Source: JADKAV01 sp963733395 (GTDB taxonomy: Bacteria > Actinomycetota > Actinomycetes > S36-B12 > UBA10799). From it: a stretch of DNA of 64,000 nt. The notes under the pieces were generated by a model. The model had not been told where the DNA came from. It saw only the letters and a list, made by a program, of their open reading frames with translations, and did no database searches. Both the position numbers and the translations under genes were made by a program. Shown in pieces: positions 35,220-44,072 of this stretch. Positions within the stretch are counted from its first letter, which is position 1; the number at the start of each line of letters is the position of its first letter. The stretch spans positions 62,001 to 126,000 of the forward strand of contig CAVTCZ010000002.1 of NCBI GenBank assembly GCA_963733395.1, read 5' to 3'.

Positions 35220-36644
35220 GTGCCCGCACCTCGCCGCAAGACCGCCCACCTGACACCGCAGGAGCGATTCGCGCGCGGGAAGGCCGCGCGCAAGGCCGTT
35301 CCCCGCTCCAGCCATGCCGCGTTCACGCCGGCCCCGGATCGCGATCCGGTGGCGCTGTTGGAGTTGCAGGCCGCCTCCCGGGTCCCGGAACTCGTGCCCA
35401 TCCGGTACGGCCGCATGCTGGTCTCGCCGTTCACGTTCTACCGCGGGGCGGCGCTGGTGATGGCCTCCGATCTCTCCACGACCCCCGATTCGGGGCTGCG
35501 GGTGCAGGCCTGCGGGGACGCCCACCTGTCCAACTTCGGGGTGTTCGGGTCACCGGAACGCCGGTTGGTGTTCGACATCAACGACTTCGATGAAACGGCG
35601 CCCGGTCCGTGGGAGTGGGACGTCAAGCGGCTCGTCGCGAGCCTGGAGATCGCCGGCCGGGCCAACGGGCACACAGCCGAACAGCGCCGCCGGGTCCTGC
35701 TCGGAGCCACCGAGGCCTACCGGATGGCGATGGCCAACTTCGCGCAGATGAAGAACCTGGAACTCTGGTACGTGCGACTGGACTTCGAGGCGGAGTTCGA
35801 GCAACTGCGACGGGGCCGGCCGCCAGAAGCTGGTCAAGAAGACCCAGAAGGCGATCGCCAAGGCACGCACTCGGGACTCGATGCAGGCGCTGGGCAAACT
35901 CACCGAGGTCGTCGACGGCCGACGGCAGATCATCCACCAGCCACCGCTGATCATGCGTCTGGAGCAGATGGCCGAGCAGCGGGACGACCTGGCGGCGACT
36001 GGACGTCGAGAAGGAGGTCGGCGGTGTGCTCAGCGGCTACCGGCGGACCCTGCCCACCGACCGCCGTCACCTCGTGGACCAGTACGACTACGTCGACACC
36101 GCCCTGAAGGTGGTGGGAGTCGGCAGTGTCGGCACCCGGGCGTGGATCATGTTGATGCTCGGTCGCGACAGCGAGGACCCCTTGTTCCTGCAGGCCAAGG
36201 AGGCCCAGGCCTCCGTGCTCGAGCAGTTCACCGGCCGCAGCGAGTACCGCCAGGCCGGCCAACGGGTGGTTGCCGGGCAGCGGTTGATGCAGTCGACCAG
36301 CGACATCTTCCTCGGGTGGCACCGGATCGTGAGCCCCATCGACGGGGTGTCCCGGGATTTCTACGTGCGGCAACTGCGGGACTGGAAGGGCTCGGCGGAG
36401 GTCGACGACATCGACCCCGGCCGGCTGTTCATGTACGGAAGGTTGTGCGCCTGGACCCTGGCCAAGGCGCACGCCCGCTCCGGTGACCGGATCGCCATCG
36501 CCGGATACCTCGGGAACAGCGAGGTCTTCGACCGGGCGATCGCCGATTTCTCGCAGGCCTACGCCGACCAGAACGAGTTGGACTACGCCGAACTCGAAGC
36601 CGCCGTGGAGTCGCGGCCGGATCGCCGCGCAGGAAGGGGTCTGA
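35220..36644 (+). CDS. DUF2252 protein (kinase-like fold), three frameshifts
   Basis: The GTG at 35220 follows a GAGAGGAAA Shine-Dalgarno, 14 nt after the SulP gene. Landmarks in order: RFARGKAARKAVPRSSHAAF, YRGAALVMASDL, CGDAHLSNFGVFGS and FDINDFDETAPGPWEWDVKR, the HxxN/D motifs that make the family look like aminoglycoside phosphotransferases. The frame moves +1 near 35815, again near 36003, and again near 36613. With the last one corrected the protein ends GRIAAQEGV at the TGA 36642-36644, the usual DUF2252 C-terminus, so the longer read-through to 36736 is an artefact. Substrate and function are unknown. Confidence 0.85.
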
Positions 36645-36807
36645 CTCCCCCTGAGATCCAGCCGCCCTCAGAAGCCCAGGCGATGAGATCGGCCGGTCCA
36701 ACCCCTCAGCGTTCCTCGGCAGCGAGGGCCGTGTGATGCCACCGGCGTCGCGTGCCACCTATGCCGGATCGATACCCGAACGAGACGAGCGCAAGACCCC
36801 GCGAGCG

Positions 36808-36813
36808 TATCGT
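36808..36813 (+). promoter_or_regulatory. -10 hexamer TATCGT, leaderless spacing
   Basis: TATCGT ends 6 nt before the ATG at 36820. GGAG falls in the 6-nt gap but would be too close to serve a leadered message. Confidence 0.5.
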
Positions 36814-36819
36814 GGAGAC

Positions 36820-37931
36820 ATGAAGCGAGTTCTGGTCGCGCTGGTCGCGGGGGTCGTATCCTTCACAGGCGTGGCGCCGGCGCCGGCGTGGCACATGCAG
36901 ATTCCGTCACAGTGATGACCCGCAACCTCTACCTGGGTGCGGGCCTGCGTCCGCTGTTCGCCGCGACCAACATGAATCAGGTTGCCGAACTCACGGCGAA
37001 GGCCGTGAAGGATGCTTTGGCGACGAACTTCCCCACGCGGGCCAAGGGGTTGGCCGAGGAGATCCAGGCTCGCAAGCCCGATCTCGTGGGGGTGCAGGAA
37101 GCGGCGGTGTGGCTGAAGGGCCCGGTCGACGTCGATGCGGTCTTGCGCAACCAGCCGCAGTCCGACGAACTGGTGCTGGACTACCTCGATCTGCTGATGG
37201 CCGAGGTGAACAAGGGTCCTGTGCAGTATGAAGTGGCCGATGTCCGGGAGCAGCGCGACATGGAGTCGATCGCGAACACCGACGGCGACCCCCGCACCGG
37301 GCCCTACGGGGCTGACGCGAACTACCGACTGATCCTGCGCAATGCCATCCTGGTGCGCAGCGATGCCGACGTGCAGATCAAGGGGGTCCAGGCCGCTCAC
37401 TACAGTTCCAAGAACACCTTGCGTCTGAGCCTGGGTGGGAGGGTGACCATCAAGGCGATCCGCGGCTGGCACTCGGTTCGCGCAAAGGTGGGGGACAGCC
37501 GGTGGTTCACTTTCGCGAACACCCACTTCGAAGCGCTGGACAGCCAAAGCGTGGTACCGAGCATCCGGGCACGGCAGGCCAAAGAGTTCGCGCGCGCCAT
37601 GAAGGCGGTGTCCGGTCCGGTCGTGACCGTGGGCGACCTCAACTCCGACGTGCGCACCAACCGCCCCGGCGACCATCAGGCGTATGCGGTGCTGATGGCC
37701 AACGGCTTCCGAGACATCGGAACCCGGAGTCCACTGAGTTGTTGCATCCAGAGTTCGGCCGACTTGCGCAACGGCTCCGCATCCGAGTTCATCAACCGCG
37801 TCGACCAGATCCTCACCCCCACCCCGAAGCGGGTCAAGAAACTCAAGGCCTGGGTGGTCGGCCGCAGCCAGTCCTTCGGGTACTGGCACTCCGACCACGC
37901 GGGGATCGTGTCGAAGCTGGACATCAAGTAG
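36820..37931 (+). CDS. Secreted endonuclease/exonuclease/phosphatase-family enzyme, one frameshift
   Basis: The signal peptide MKRVLVALVAGVVSFTGVAP+APA is encoded from the ATG at 36820. One missing base near 36884 separates it from the mature part, which reads AHADSVTVMTRNLYLGAGL. The metal and catalytic residues of the EEP fold are present: LVGVQEAAVW (Glu), RWFTFANTHFEA (His), VVTVGDLNSDV (Asp, Asn) and the final WHSDHAGI (Asp-His). Secreted EEP enzymes act as nucleases, sphingomyelinase-like phosphodiesterases or inositol phosphatases; this one is closest by eye to the secreted actinobacterial phosphodiesterase group. Two Cys (LSCCIQSS) are adjacent. Confidence 0.85.
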
Positions 37932-37941
37932 GCCCCTGCAG

Positions 37942-39088
37942 CTACAGGGTCCGCCGCAGGCTCGCCGACAGGTCGCCGTTGTCCGCGATGGCAACCTGGC
38001 CCAGGCCCAACCAGCCGGCCAGCCGCTGCAGTTCCGCGGTGAGCGCCGACGCCGTGTGGGCCGGTGCGGCCGGTTCGGCGAAAGCGCCGCGTACCCGCAG
38101 CACCCCCGCCTGTCGGTCGGCCTTCAGATCCACCCGCGCGACCAACCTCCCGTCGAGCAGGAACGGCAGCACGTAGTAGCCGTACTCGCGCTTCGGCTCG
38201 GGTGTGTAGATCTCGATCCGGTACCGGAAGCCGAACAGCTGCTCCACCCGGTCACGGTCCCAGAGCAGCGGGTCGAAGGGCGCCAGCAGAGCGGTCCCCT
38301 GGTCCCGGCGGGGCACGGTGAGGTCGGCCGCCGCGAGCCAGGGTCTGCCGTCGACCTCGACCTGCTCGATATCGCCAGCAGTTGTCGCCGCCACGATCCC
38401 GCAGGTCGGCCACGGCCGGGGGTAGCCGGAAGTAGTCCCGGATGGTGCGACGGTTGGCCACCCCGCAGGCCACGACGCTGCGCCGGACCAGCTCGCGGGC
38501 GGCCGCGCCGTCGTCGATCTCGGGGACGCCGCCGGGGGTGTAGATCCGCTCGAACTGTGCGTTGCGACCTCGGGTGGACAACTCACCGGACCAGAACAGC
38601 GCCTCGCACGTGCGCTTGACCAGCGACCAGTTCCAGCCCCAGTCCGAGCGGTCGCGCGGGAAGTCCGTCTCGAGCCGGGCCTCCAGGTCGCGGGCGGTGC
38701 CCGGTCCGGCGGCGACCTCGGCTTTGACCATGTCCAGCAAGTGGGGGTACTCGTCGGCGGCTCGGCGGGCGTTGCCCCACGCGTGGTCGCGCCAGTCGCG
38801 CATCCGCCAGGCGAACAGGGCGCGGTCGTCCACAGCCAGCAGGCTCGCCTCGTGTGCCCAGTACTCGGTGGTGGTCCGGCTGTTGAACAGGGTGTCGACG
38901 GCGGCCCGGTCGCCAGTCAGCCGGGAGAAGAACGGCAGATAGTGGGCCCTGGCGAGGACGTTGACACTGTCGATCTGGACAGCCCCGAGATGACGCAGCA
39001 GGCTCAGCGGCGGCGTCGAGCGGCGGGCGTCGAGGCGCTGGGCGCGCACGGCCAGCCGGCGGGCCTGGTCCAGCGTGAGACGTCGCAC
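37942..39088 (-). CDS. YcaQ/AZL-type winged-helix DNA glycosylase, one frameshift
   Basis: From the ATG at 39088 the protein opens LTLDQARRLAVRAQRLDARR and reaches LGAVQIDSVNVLARAHYLPF. The QID triad is the catalytic Q-hydrophobic-D motif of the YcaQ branch of AlkZ-like glycosylases, which unhook interstrand crosslinks and remove bulky alkyl adducts. Three winged-helix modules follow (RRTIRDYFRLP). Near 38390 one base shifts the frame; the remainder (WLAAADLTVPRRDQGTALLA+PFDPLLWDRDR and YGYYVLPFLLDGRLVARVDL) is family-typical. The whole is about 381 residues. It converges with the EEP gene, only 10 nt between stops. Confidence 0.85.
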
Positions 39089-39112
39089 CCGGCCAGATTA
39101 CGGGTGCGCGAC

Positions 39113-39162
39113 GAACTTCGAGCCGATTCCGGCCAGGAGTGGCCGGAATCGGCCTCAAGTTC
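39113..39162. repeat. REP-like palindrome, copy 3, in a divergent promoter region
   Basis: Arms 39113-39135 and 39140-39162 pair at 20 of 23 positions around GGAG. The left arm GAACTTCGAGCCGATTCCGG+CCA differs from copies 1 and 2 by one base in the shared part. It lies between two divergently transcribed genes, so it cannot be their terminator. Confidence 0.8.
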
Positions 39163-39182
39163 TGCCCCGGACGCGCCACGGG

Positions 39183-39188
39183 TAGCGT
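39183..39188 (+). promoter_or_regulatory. -10 hexamer TAGCGT, leaderless spacing
   Basis: TAGCGT lies 7 nt before the GTG at 39196. It directly follows the copy-3 palindrome, which therefore occupies the -35 and upstream region. Confidence 0.5.
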
Positions 39189-39195
39189 TCATCCC

Positions 39196-40779
39196 GTGAT
39201 CGTGGAGCTGCTGGTCGAGCACACCGTGCTGCTGTACTTCCTCTACATCGCGATCGGCGCGGTCTTGGGGCAGATCCGCGTGCGTGGGGTCCTGATCGGC
39301 CCGGCGGCGGTCCTGTTCTCCGCATTGGCGATCTCAGCCATCGACGAGCGGCTGGCCCTGCCGGAGATCGTCGGCCAGATCGGCTTGGTCCTGTTCGCCT
39401 ACTGCGTCGGCGTGAACAGCGGACCGACGTTCTTCGACACCTTGCGCACCGGGGGTCGGGCGGTGGCGCTGGTCGCCATCACGTTGCTGGTGGGCGCAGG
39501 GGTGGCAATTGGCGCCGGGGCGCTGCTGGGGCTGAGTCCGGCTCTGACCGCCGGTGCCTTCACCGGGGCGCTGACCAACACCCCCGCACTGGCCGCCGCG
39601 ACCGAACAACTCAACTCCAGCGAGCCCACCGTCGGCTATTCGGTCACCTATGTCTTCGGCGTCATCGGCATGTTGATCGCCGCGGCCGCCGCGTTGCGCG
39701 GCAAGACCGAGCCCAAGGTCTCCGCGGTGCCCGAGCCGGAACCGGAACTGACGATGGCCAGCGTCCGGGTGGAGGCGGAGGGCCTGCCGGATCTGCGGCA
39801 GCTGATCACCGACTACGACGACCGCATCCGGTTCTCCCGGGTGCGGCACAACCGGCAGGTGACCATCGCCACCGATGACTTCGCGCCGATCCCCGGGGAC
39901 ATCGTCTCGGTCATCGGTCCGCAGGACGTGGTCGACGAGGTCGCCGCCAGGCTCGGTCACGTGTCCACGCTGCACCTCGAGCTCAACCGCAAGGAGTTGG
40001 ACTTCCGCCGGATCGCGGTCTCCAGTCACGAGGTCGCCGGTCGGCCGCTGAAGGAACTCAACCTGCTCGACCGCTTCGGTGCCACGGCCACCCGCGTCCG
40101 TCGCGGCGACATCGACTTGATCGCCTCCGAGGACTTCGTGATCCACGTCGGCGACCGGGTCCGGATCACCGCCCCGAAGACGCGGATGGGCGAGGTCACC
40201 GAGTTCTTCGGGGACAGCGAGCACGAGGCCAGCGCCTTGAATCCGATCGGCTTCATGGTCGGGATCGTGATCGGCCTGCTCATCGGGCTGGTCGCCATCC
40301 CGCTGCCCGGCGGCGGCAAGCTCTCCTTGGGCATCGCCGGCGGGGCGCTCGTGGCCGGCCTCGTGCTCGGGCGGCTGCAGCGCACCGGGCCGATCCTGTG
40401 GTCGATCCCGTTCCCCACGGCCAACGCCCTGGGGGAGTACGGGATGCTCGCGTTCCTCGCTTACGCCGGGTCCACGTCCGGCTCGAAGTTGGTCACAGCC
40501 CTGCAGACCGGCCTCGGGCCGCGGCTGTTCCTGTTGGGCCTGGTCATCACGACCGTGGCGGCGGTGATGCTGCGCTTGGTCGGACCCCGCTGGGGAGGTC
40601 TCAGCGGACCGGTTCTCGCCGGCGCCATCGGGGGTGCACAGACCCAGCCCGCGGTGCTGGCGTTCGCCAACGACCGGACGAAGGCGGACCCACGCGTGAG
40701 CCTGGGGTATGCGTTGGTCTACCCGGTCGCGATGATCATCAAGGTGCTGGTGGCACCCCTGATCGGGATGTTGGGTTAG
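39196..40779 (+). CDS. AspT/YidE-type transporter with RCK_C domain
   Basis: This is a 527-residue membrane protein. Two copies of the AspT/YidE/YbjL duplication domain (about residues 10-170 and 355-520) each have five or six helices and the motif NTPALAAA or GAIGGAQTQPAVLAFA. Between them lies a cytoplasmic part with two TrkA_C/RCK_C-like segments (IPGDIVSVIGPQDVVDEVAA; HVGDRVRITAPKTRMGEV). AspT exchanges aspartate for alanine; most relatives have unknown anionic substrates and the RCK part suggests ligand gating. Start is the GTG at 39196, supported by the TAGCGT hexamer. Confidence 0.85.
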   Translation: MIVELLVEHTVLLYFLYIAIGAVLGQIRVRGVLIGPAAVLFSALAISAIDERLALPEIVGQIGLVLFAYCVGVNSGPTFFDTLRTGGRAVALVAITLLVGAGVAIGAGALLGLSPALTAGAFTGALTNTPALAAATEQLNSSEPTVGYSVTYVFGVIGMLIAAAAALRGKTEPKVSAVPEPEPELTMASVRVEAEGLPDLRQLITDYDDRIRFSRVRHNRQVTIATDDFAPIPGDIVSVIGPQDVVDEVAARLGHVSTLHLELNRKELDFRRIAVSSHEVAGRPLKELNLLDRFGATATRVRRGDIDLIASEDFVIHVGDRVRITAPKTRMGEVTEFFGDSEHEASALNPIGFMVGIVIGLLIGLVAIPLPGGGKLSLGIAGGALVAGLVLGRLQRTGPILWSIPFPTANALGEYGMLAFLAYAGSTSGSKLVTALQTGLGPRLFLLGLVITTVAAVMLRLVGPRWGGLSGPVLAGAIGGAQTQPAVLAFANDRTKADPRVSLGYALVYPVAMIIKVLVAPLIGMLG

Positions 40780-40793
40780 TGCCCGCGCTTCTT

Positions 40794-40859
40794 CCGCCGA
40801 GTGTTGCGAAGGTGCAGCGACACGCCGGCGTGTCTGTGCGCTTTCGCGACACTCGGCGG
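40794..40859. repeat. 33-bp loopless palindrome between convergent genes
   Basis: Arms 40794-40826 and 40827-40859 pair at 28 of 33 positions, several mismatches being G-U compatible, with no spacer at the centre (CACGCC|GGCGTG). It contains CCGAGTGTTGCG, the word shared with the islands at 31.37 and 56.79 kb. The position suits a bidirectional terminator for the AspT-like gene and pntB. Confidence 0.8.
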
Positions 40860-40886
40860 CACAGCGTGCGTCACCGGGCAATCGGG

Positions 40887-42317
40887 CTACAGCGCCTTGA
40901 TGATGTCCTCGACCCGGTCCTTGGCGTCGCCGAACAGCATCTGGGTGTTCTCCTTGAAGAACAGCGGGTTCTGCACGCCGGCGTAGCCCGTGGCCATGGA
41001 GCGCTTGAAGACGATCACGTTCTTCGCCTCCCACACATGCAGCACCGGCATACCCGCGATCGGGCTGTTCGGCTCGTCGATGGCGGCCGGGTTGACCGTG
41101 TCGTTCGCCCCGATGACCAGCACCACGTCGGTCTCCGGGAAGTCGTCGTTGATCTCGTCCATCTCGAGCACGATGTCGTAGGGCACCTTCGCCTCGGCCA
41201 GCAGCACGTTCATGTGTCCGGGCAGGCGTCCGGCGACCGGGTGGATGCCGAAGCGGACGTCGATGCCCTTCTTGCGCAACTGGCTGGTCAACTCCGCCAC
41301 CGGGTACTGCGCCTGCGCCACCGCCATTCCGTAGCCGGGGGTGATGATCACCGAGTGTGCCTCGGCCAGCAGTTCCGCGGCGCCCTCGGCGTTGATCTCC
41401 CGGTGCTCTCCGTAGTCGGCGTCGGCGGCCACGGTGCCGGTCTCCACGCCGAACCCACCGGCGATCACGGAGATGAAGGAACGGTTCATCGCCCGGCACA
41501 TGATGTACGACAGGTACGCACCGGAGGATCCGACCAGGGCGCCGGTGATGATCAACAGGTCGTTGTTCAGCAGGAATCCGGCCGCCGCCGCAGCCCACCC
41601 GGAGTAGCTGTTCAGCATCGACACCACAACCGGCATGTCGCCGCCGCCGATGGACGAAACGAGGTGCCAGCCGAGTAGCAGCGCCAGCAGGGTCATGGCG
41701 CCGAGCAACCCCTGCCGTAGCAGCATGTCGTCGCTGGGGACCAGCACGTAGGCCACCGTCATGCCCAGCGAGACCAGGATGATGCCCAGGTTGACGGCGT
41801 TGTGCGCCGGCAGCATCCTCGGCGCCGAGTTGATCTTCGCGGAGAGTTTCAAATACGCCACGATCGAACCGGTGAGGGTGACCGCACCGATGAAGACCCC
41901 GACGAAGACCTCGGCGTCATGGATGCCGGGGTAGGGGACGTTCTCCTCGTAGGAGGAGTTCCAGCCCACCAGCACGGCGGCCAGACCCACGAAACTGTGC
42001 AGCATCGCGATCAGTTCCGGCATGCCGGTCATCTCGACCCGGCGCGCCCGCCAGATCCCGATGACCGCCCCGATGGCCATGGCCGCGGCGATCAGGCCCA
42101 GGCCGGTGAGCCCACTGCCCTCGCGGTCGTTGGCGTCGCCGAGGCCCTCGACCCCCCAGGTGGCGGCGATGATCGTGACCACCAGCGCGATGGTCATGCC
42201 GATGATTCCGTAGCGATTGCCCATCCGGGCGGTCTCGTGCTTGGACAGTCCGGCCAGCGCGAGGATGAACAGCAGTGCGGCGACGATGTAGGAGCCCTGG
42301 ACCAGCGTGAGTGTCAT
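40887..42317 (-). CDS. pntB: NAD(P) transhydrogenase subunit beta
   Basis: This is a 476-residue protein with eight or nine N-terminal helices (to about residue 280) and a C-terminal NADP(H)-binding domain III: IITPGYGMAVAQAQYPVAEL, then GIHPVAGRLPGHMNVLLAEA, VLVIGANDTVNPAA and VFKRSMATGYAGVQNPLFF. These are the canonical proton-translocating transhydrogenase motifs. It uses the proton gradient to reduce NADP+ with NADH. The start overlaps the pntA stop (ATGA). Confidence 0.96.
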   Translation of the reverse strand: MTLTLVQGSYIVAALLFILALAGLSKHETARMGNRYGIIGMTIALVVTIIAATWGVEGLGDANDREGSGLTGLGLIAAAMAIGAVIGIWRARRVEMTGMPELIAMLHSFVGLAAVLVGWNSSYEENVPYPGIHDAEVFVGVFIGAVTLTGSIVAYLKLSAKINSAPRMLPAHNAVNLGIILVSLGMTVAYVLVPSDDMLLRQGLLGAMTLLALLLGWHLVSSIGGGDMPVVVSMLNSYSGWAAAAAGFLLNNDLLIITGALVGSSGAYLSYIMCRAMNRSFISVIAGGFGVETGTVAADADYGEHREINAEGAAELLAEAHSVIITPGYGMAVAQAQYPVAELTSQLRKKGIDVRFGIHPVAGRLPGHMNVLLAEAKVPYDIVLEMDEINDDFPETDVVLVIGANDTVNPAAIDEPNSPIAGMPVLHVWEAKNVIVFKRSMATGYAGVQNPLFFKENTQMLFGDAKDRVEDIIKAL

Positions 42318-43849
42318 CGGACCGGGTCCTCACGCTTGAACATCTGGAGCATTCGGGCGGTGACGGTGAAGCCACCGAACACGTTGATGCTCGCCACGAG
42401 GATGGCGATGAACGCCAGCACCGAGACCCAGAGGTCGCCATGGCCTATCTGTAACAAGGCCCCGACGAGGATGATGCCGCTGATGGCGTTGGTCACCGAC
42501 ATCAGCGGGGTGTGCAACGCATGGTGCACGTTGCCGATGACGTAGAACCCGATCACGACGGCCAGCGCGAACACCATGAAGTGCCCGAGGAACGGTTCCG
42601 GTGACACCGAGGACAGCAGCAGGAAGATCGCCGCAACGCCTCCGATGATGCCCAGTCGCTTGCCGTCGCTCATCGGCACCTTGGGCGCGGGCGGCTCCAC
42701 GGGTTCGGCCTGCGCGACCGGGGCCGCCGAGACCTGGACCGCCGGTGGTGGCCACAGCACTTCGCCGCCGCGGGTCACCGTCATGCCGCGGATGACCACG
42801 TCGTCGAGGTCGAGCACGAACTCGCCGTCCTTGTCCGGGGTGGTGAGTTTGAGCAGGTTCACCAGGTTCGTGCCGAACAGCTGTGAGGCCTGGGTGGGCA
42901 GCCGGCCCGGCAGGTCGGTGTAGCCGAGGATCCGTACGCCGTTGTCGGTCACGACCCGCTCGTCGGGCCGGGATCCGGCCACGTTGCCGCCGTTGGCCGC
43001 GGCCATGTCGACGACCACGCTGCCGGGCTTCATCGAGGCGACCATCTCCTCGGTCAGCAGGCGCGGTGCCGGCTTGCCGGGGATGAGTGCCGTCGTGATG
43101 ACGATGTCGACGTCCTTGGCCTGCTCGGCGTAGAGCTCGGAGGCCTTCCGGTTGAAGTCCTCGCCCATCTCCTTGGCGTAGCCCGTGGCGCTCGGACCGG
43201 TGTCCTCCACATCGATGCGCAGGAACTCCGCCCCCATGGACTCCACCTGCTCGGCCACTTCGGACCGCGCGTCGAAGGCCCGCACGATGGCGCCGAGGCT
43301 GTTGGCTGTGCCGATCGCGGCCAGGCCAGCGACACCGGCACCGACGACCAGCACCTTCGCCGGCGGCACCTTGCCGGCGGCCGTGACCTGACCGGTGAAG
43401 AACGATCCGAACTCGTTGGCGGCCTCGATGACCGCCCGGTAGCCGCCGATGTTGGCCATCGATGACAGGACGTCCAGTGACTGGGCGCGGGAGATTCGCG
43501 GGACGGCATCCATGGCCAGCGCCGTGACACCGCGCTCGGACAACGCCTGCACCAGGTCCGGCTCGAGGGCCGGGGCGAGCAGGCAGACCAGGATCTGCCC
43601 CTGGCGCAGCCGGGCCACCTCGTCGGGGTTCGGCGGATTGATCTTGAGGAGGATGTCGGCGTCCCAGGCGTCGGCGACGAGGTCCGCCCCCGCCGCCTCG
43701 TACGCGGAGTCCTCGAAACTCGCGCCTGCCCCCGCTCCGGCCTCGATCGCGACCGCGTAACCGAGCTTGAGCATCTGCTCGACGGTCTTCGGTGTAGCAG
43801 CAACTCTGCGCTCACCGTGCTTTGATTCCTTGGGAACACCGATTCGCAC
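42314..43849 (-). CDS. pntA: NAD(P) transhydrogenase subunit alpha
   Basis: This is a 511-residue, full-length undivided alpha subunit. Domain I binds NAD(H) (IGVPKESKHGERRVAATPKT, VLVVGAGVAGLAAIGTANSL, DLPGRLPTQASQLFG), a Pro/Ala-rich linker follows (about residues 385-410), then four membrane helices ending VFGGFTVTARMLQMFKREDP. With PntB it makes NADPH at the cost of the proton gradient. The divergent gap upstream (43850-44072) holds a large palindrome island. Confidence 0.96.
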   Translation of the reverse strand: MRIGVPKESKHGERRVAATPKTVEQMLKLGYAVAIEAGAGAGASFEDSAYEAAGADLVADAWDADILLKINPPNPDEVARLRQGQILVCLLAPALEPDLVQALSERGVTALAMDAVPRISRAQSLDVLSSMANIGGYRAVIEAANEFGSFFTGQVTAAGKVPPAKVLVVGAGVAGLAAIGTANSLGAIVRAFDARSEVAEQVESMGAEFLRIDVEDTGPSATGYAKEMGEDFNRKASELYAEQAKDVDIVITTALIPGKPAPRLLTEEMVASMKPGSVVVDMAAANGGNVAGSRPDERVVTDNGVRILGYTDLPGRLPTQASQLFGTNLVNLLKLTTPDKDGEFVLDLDDVVIRGMTVTRGGEVLWPPPAVQVSAAPVAQAEPVEPPAPKVPMSDGKRLGIIGGVAAIFLLLSSVSPEPFLGHFMVFALAVVIGFYVIGNVHHALHTPLMSVTNAISGIILVGALLQIGHGDLWVSVLAFIAILVASINVFGGFTVTARMLQMFKREDPVR

Positions 43850-43934
43850 GACTCACCCTCCTGACGCCGCCGATCAATTCGACGGTAGCGGGTGGGGTTT
43901 GCGCGCTGGTCCTGGGGTCGGCCGTTGGGCACCC

Positions 43935-44040
43935 GTTAGCGCTTTGCACAGCCGTTAGTCCCAAGGACATCCGTTAGCCGCAAGCACGGACTTTCGGCTA
44001 ACACCTGTCCCCGGGGCTAACGGTTGTGCAAAGGGCTAAC
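43935..44040. repeat. GTTAG-word palindrome island in a divergent promoter region
   Basis: The 24-nt arms 43935-43958 and 44017-44040 pair at 22 of 24 positions (GTTAGCGCTTTGCACAGCCG+TTAG). Inside, GTTAGCCG (43973-43980) and CGGCTAAC pair again. CCGTTAG occurs three times in direct order at 43933, 43952 and 43971, exactly 19 nt apart. It separates pntA from the divergent esterase gene. Confidence 0.75.
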
Positions 44041-44060
44041 CGCTGCGTCGCGCCGCCGCG

Positions 44061-44066
44061 CACAAT
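44061..44066 (+). promoter_or_regulatory. -10 hexamer CACAAT, leaderless spacing
   Basis: CACAAT ends 6 nt before the GTG at 44073, just outside the palindrome island. Confidence 0.5.
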
Positions 44067-44072
44067 GAATCC

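Noticed and set aside
36645..36736. Extension of the DUF2252 protein to 36736
   Set aside because: The last 40 residues are an out-of-frame tail. The family C-terminus GRIAAQEGV and its stop are present one frame over, ending at 36644.
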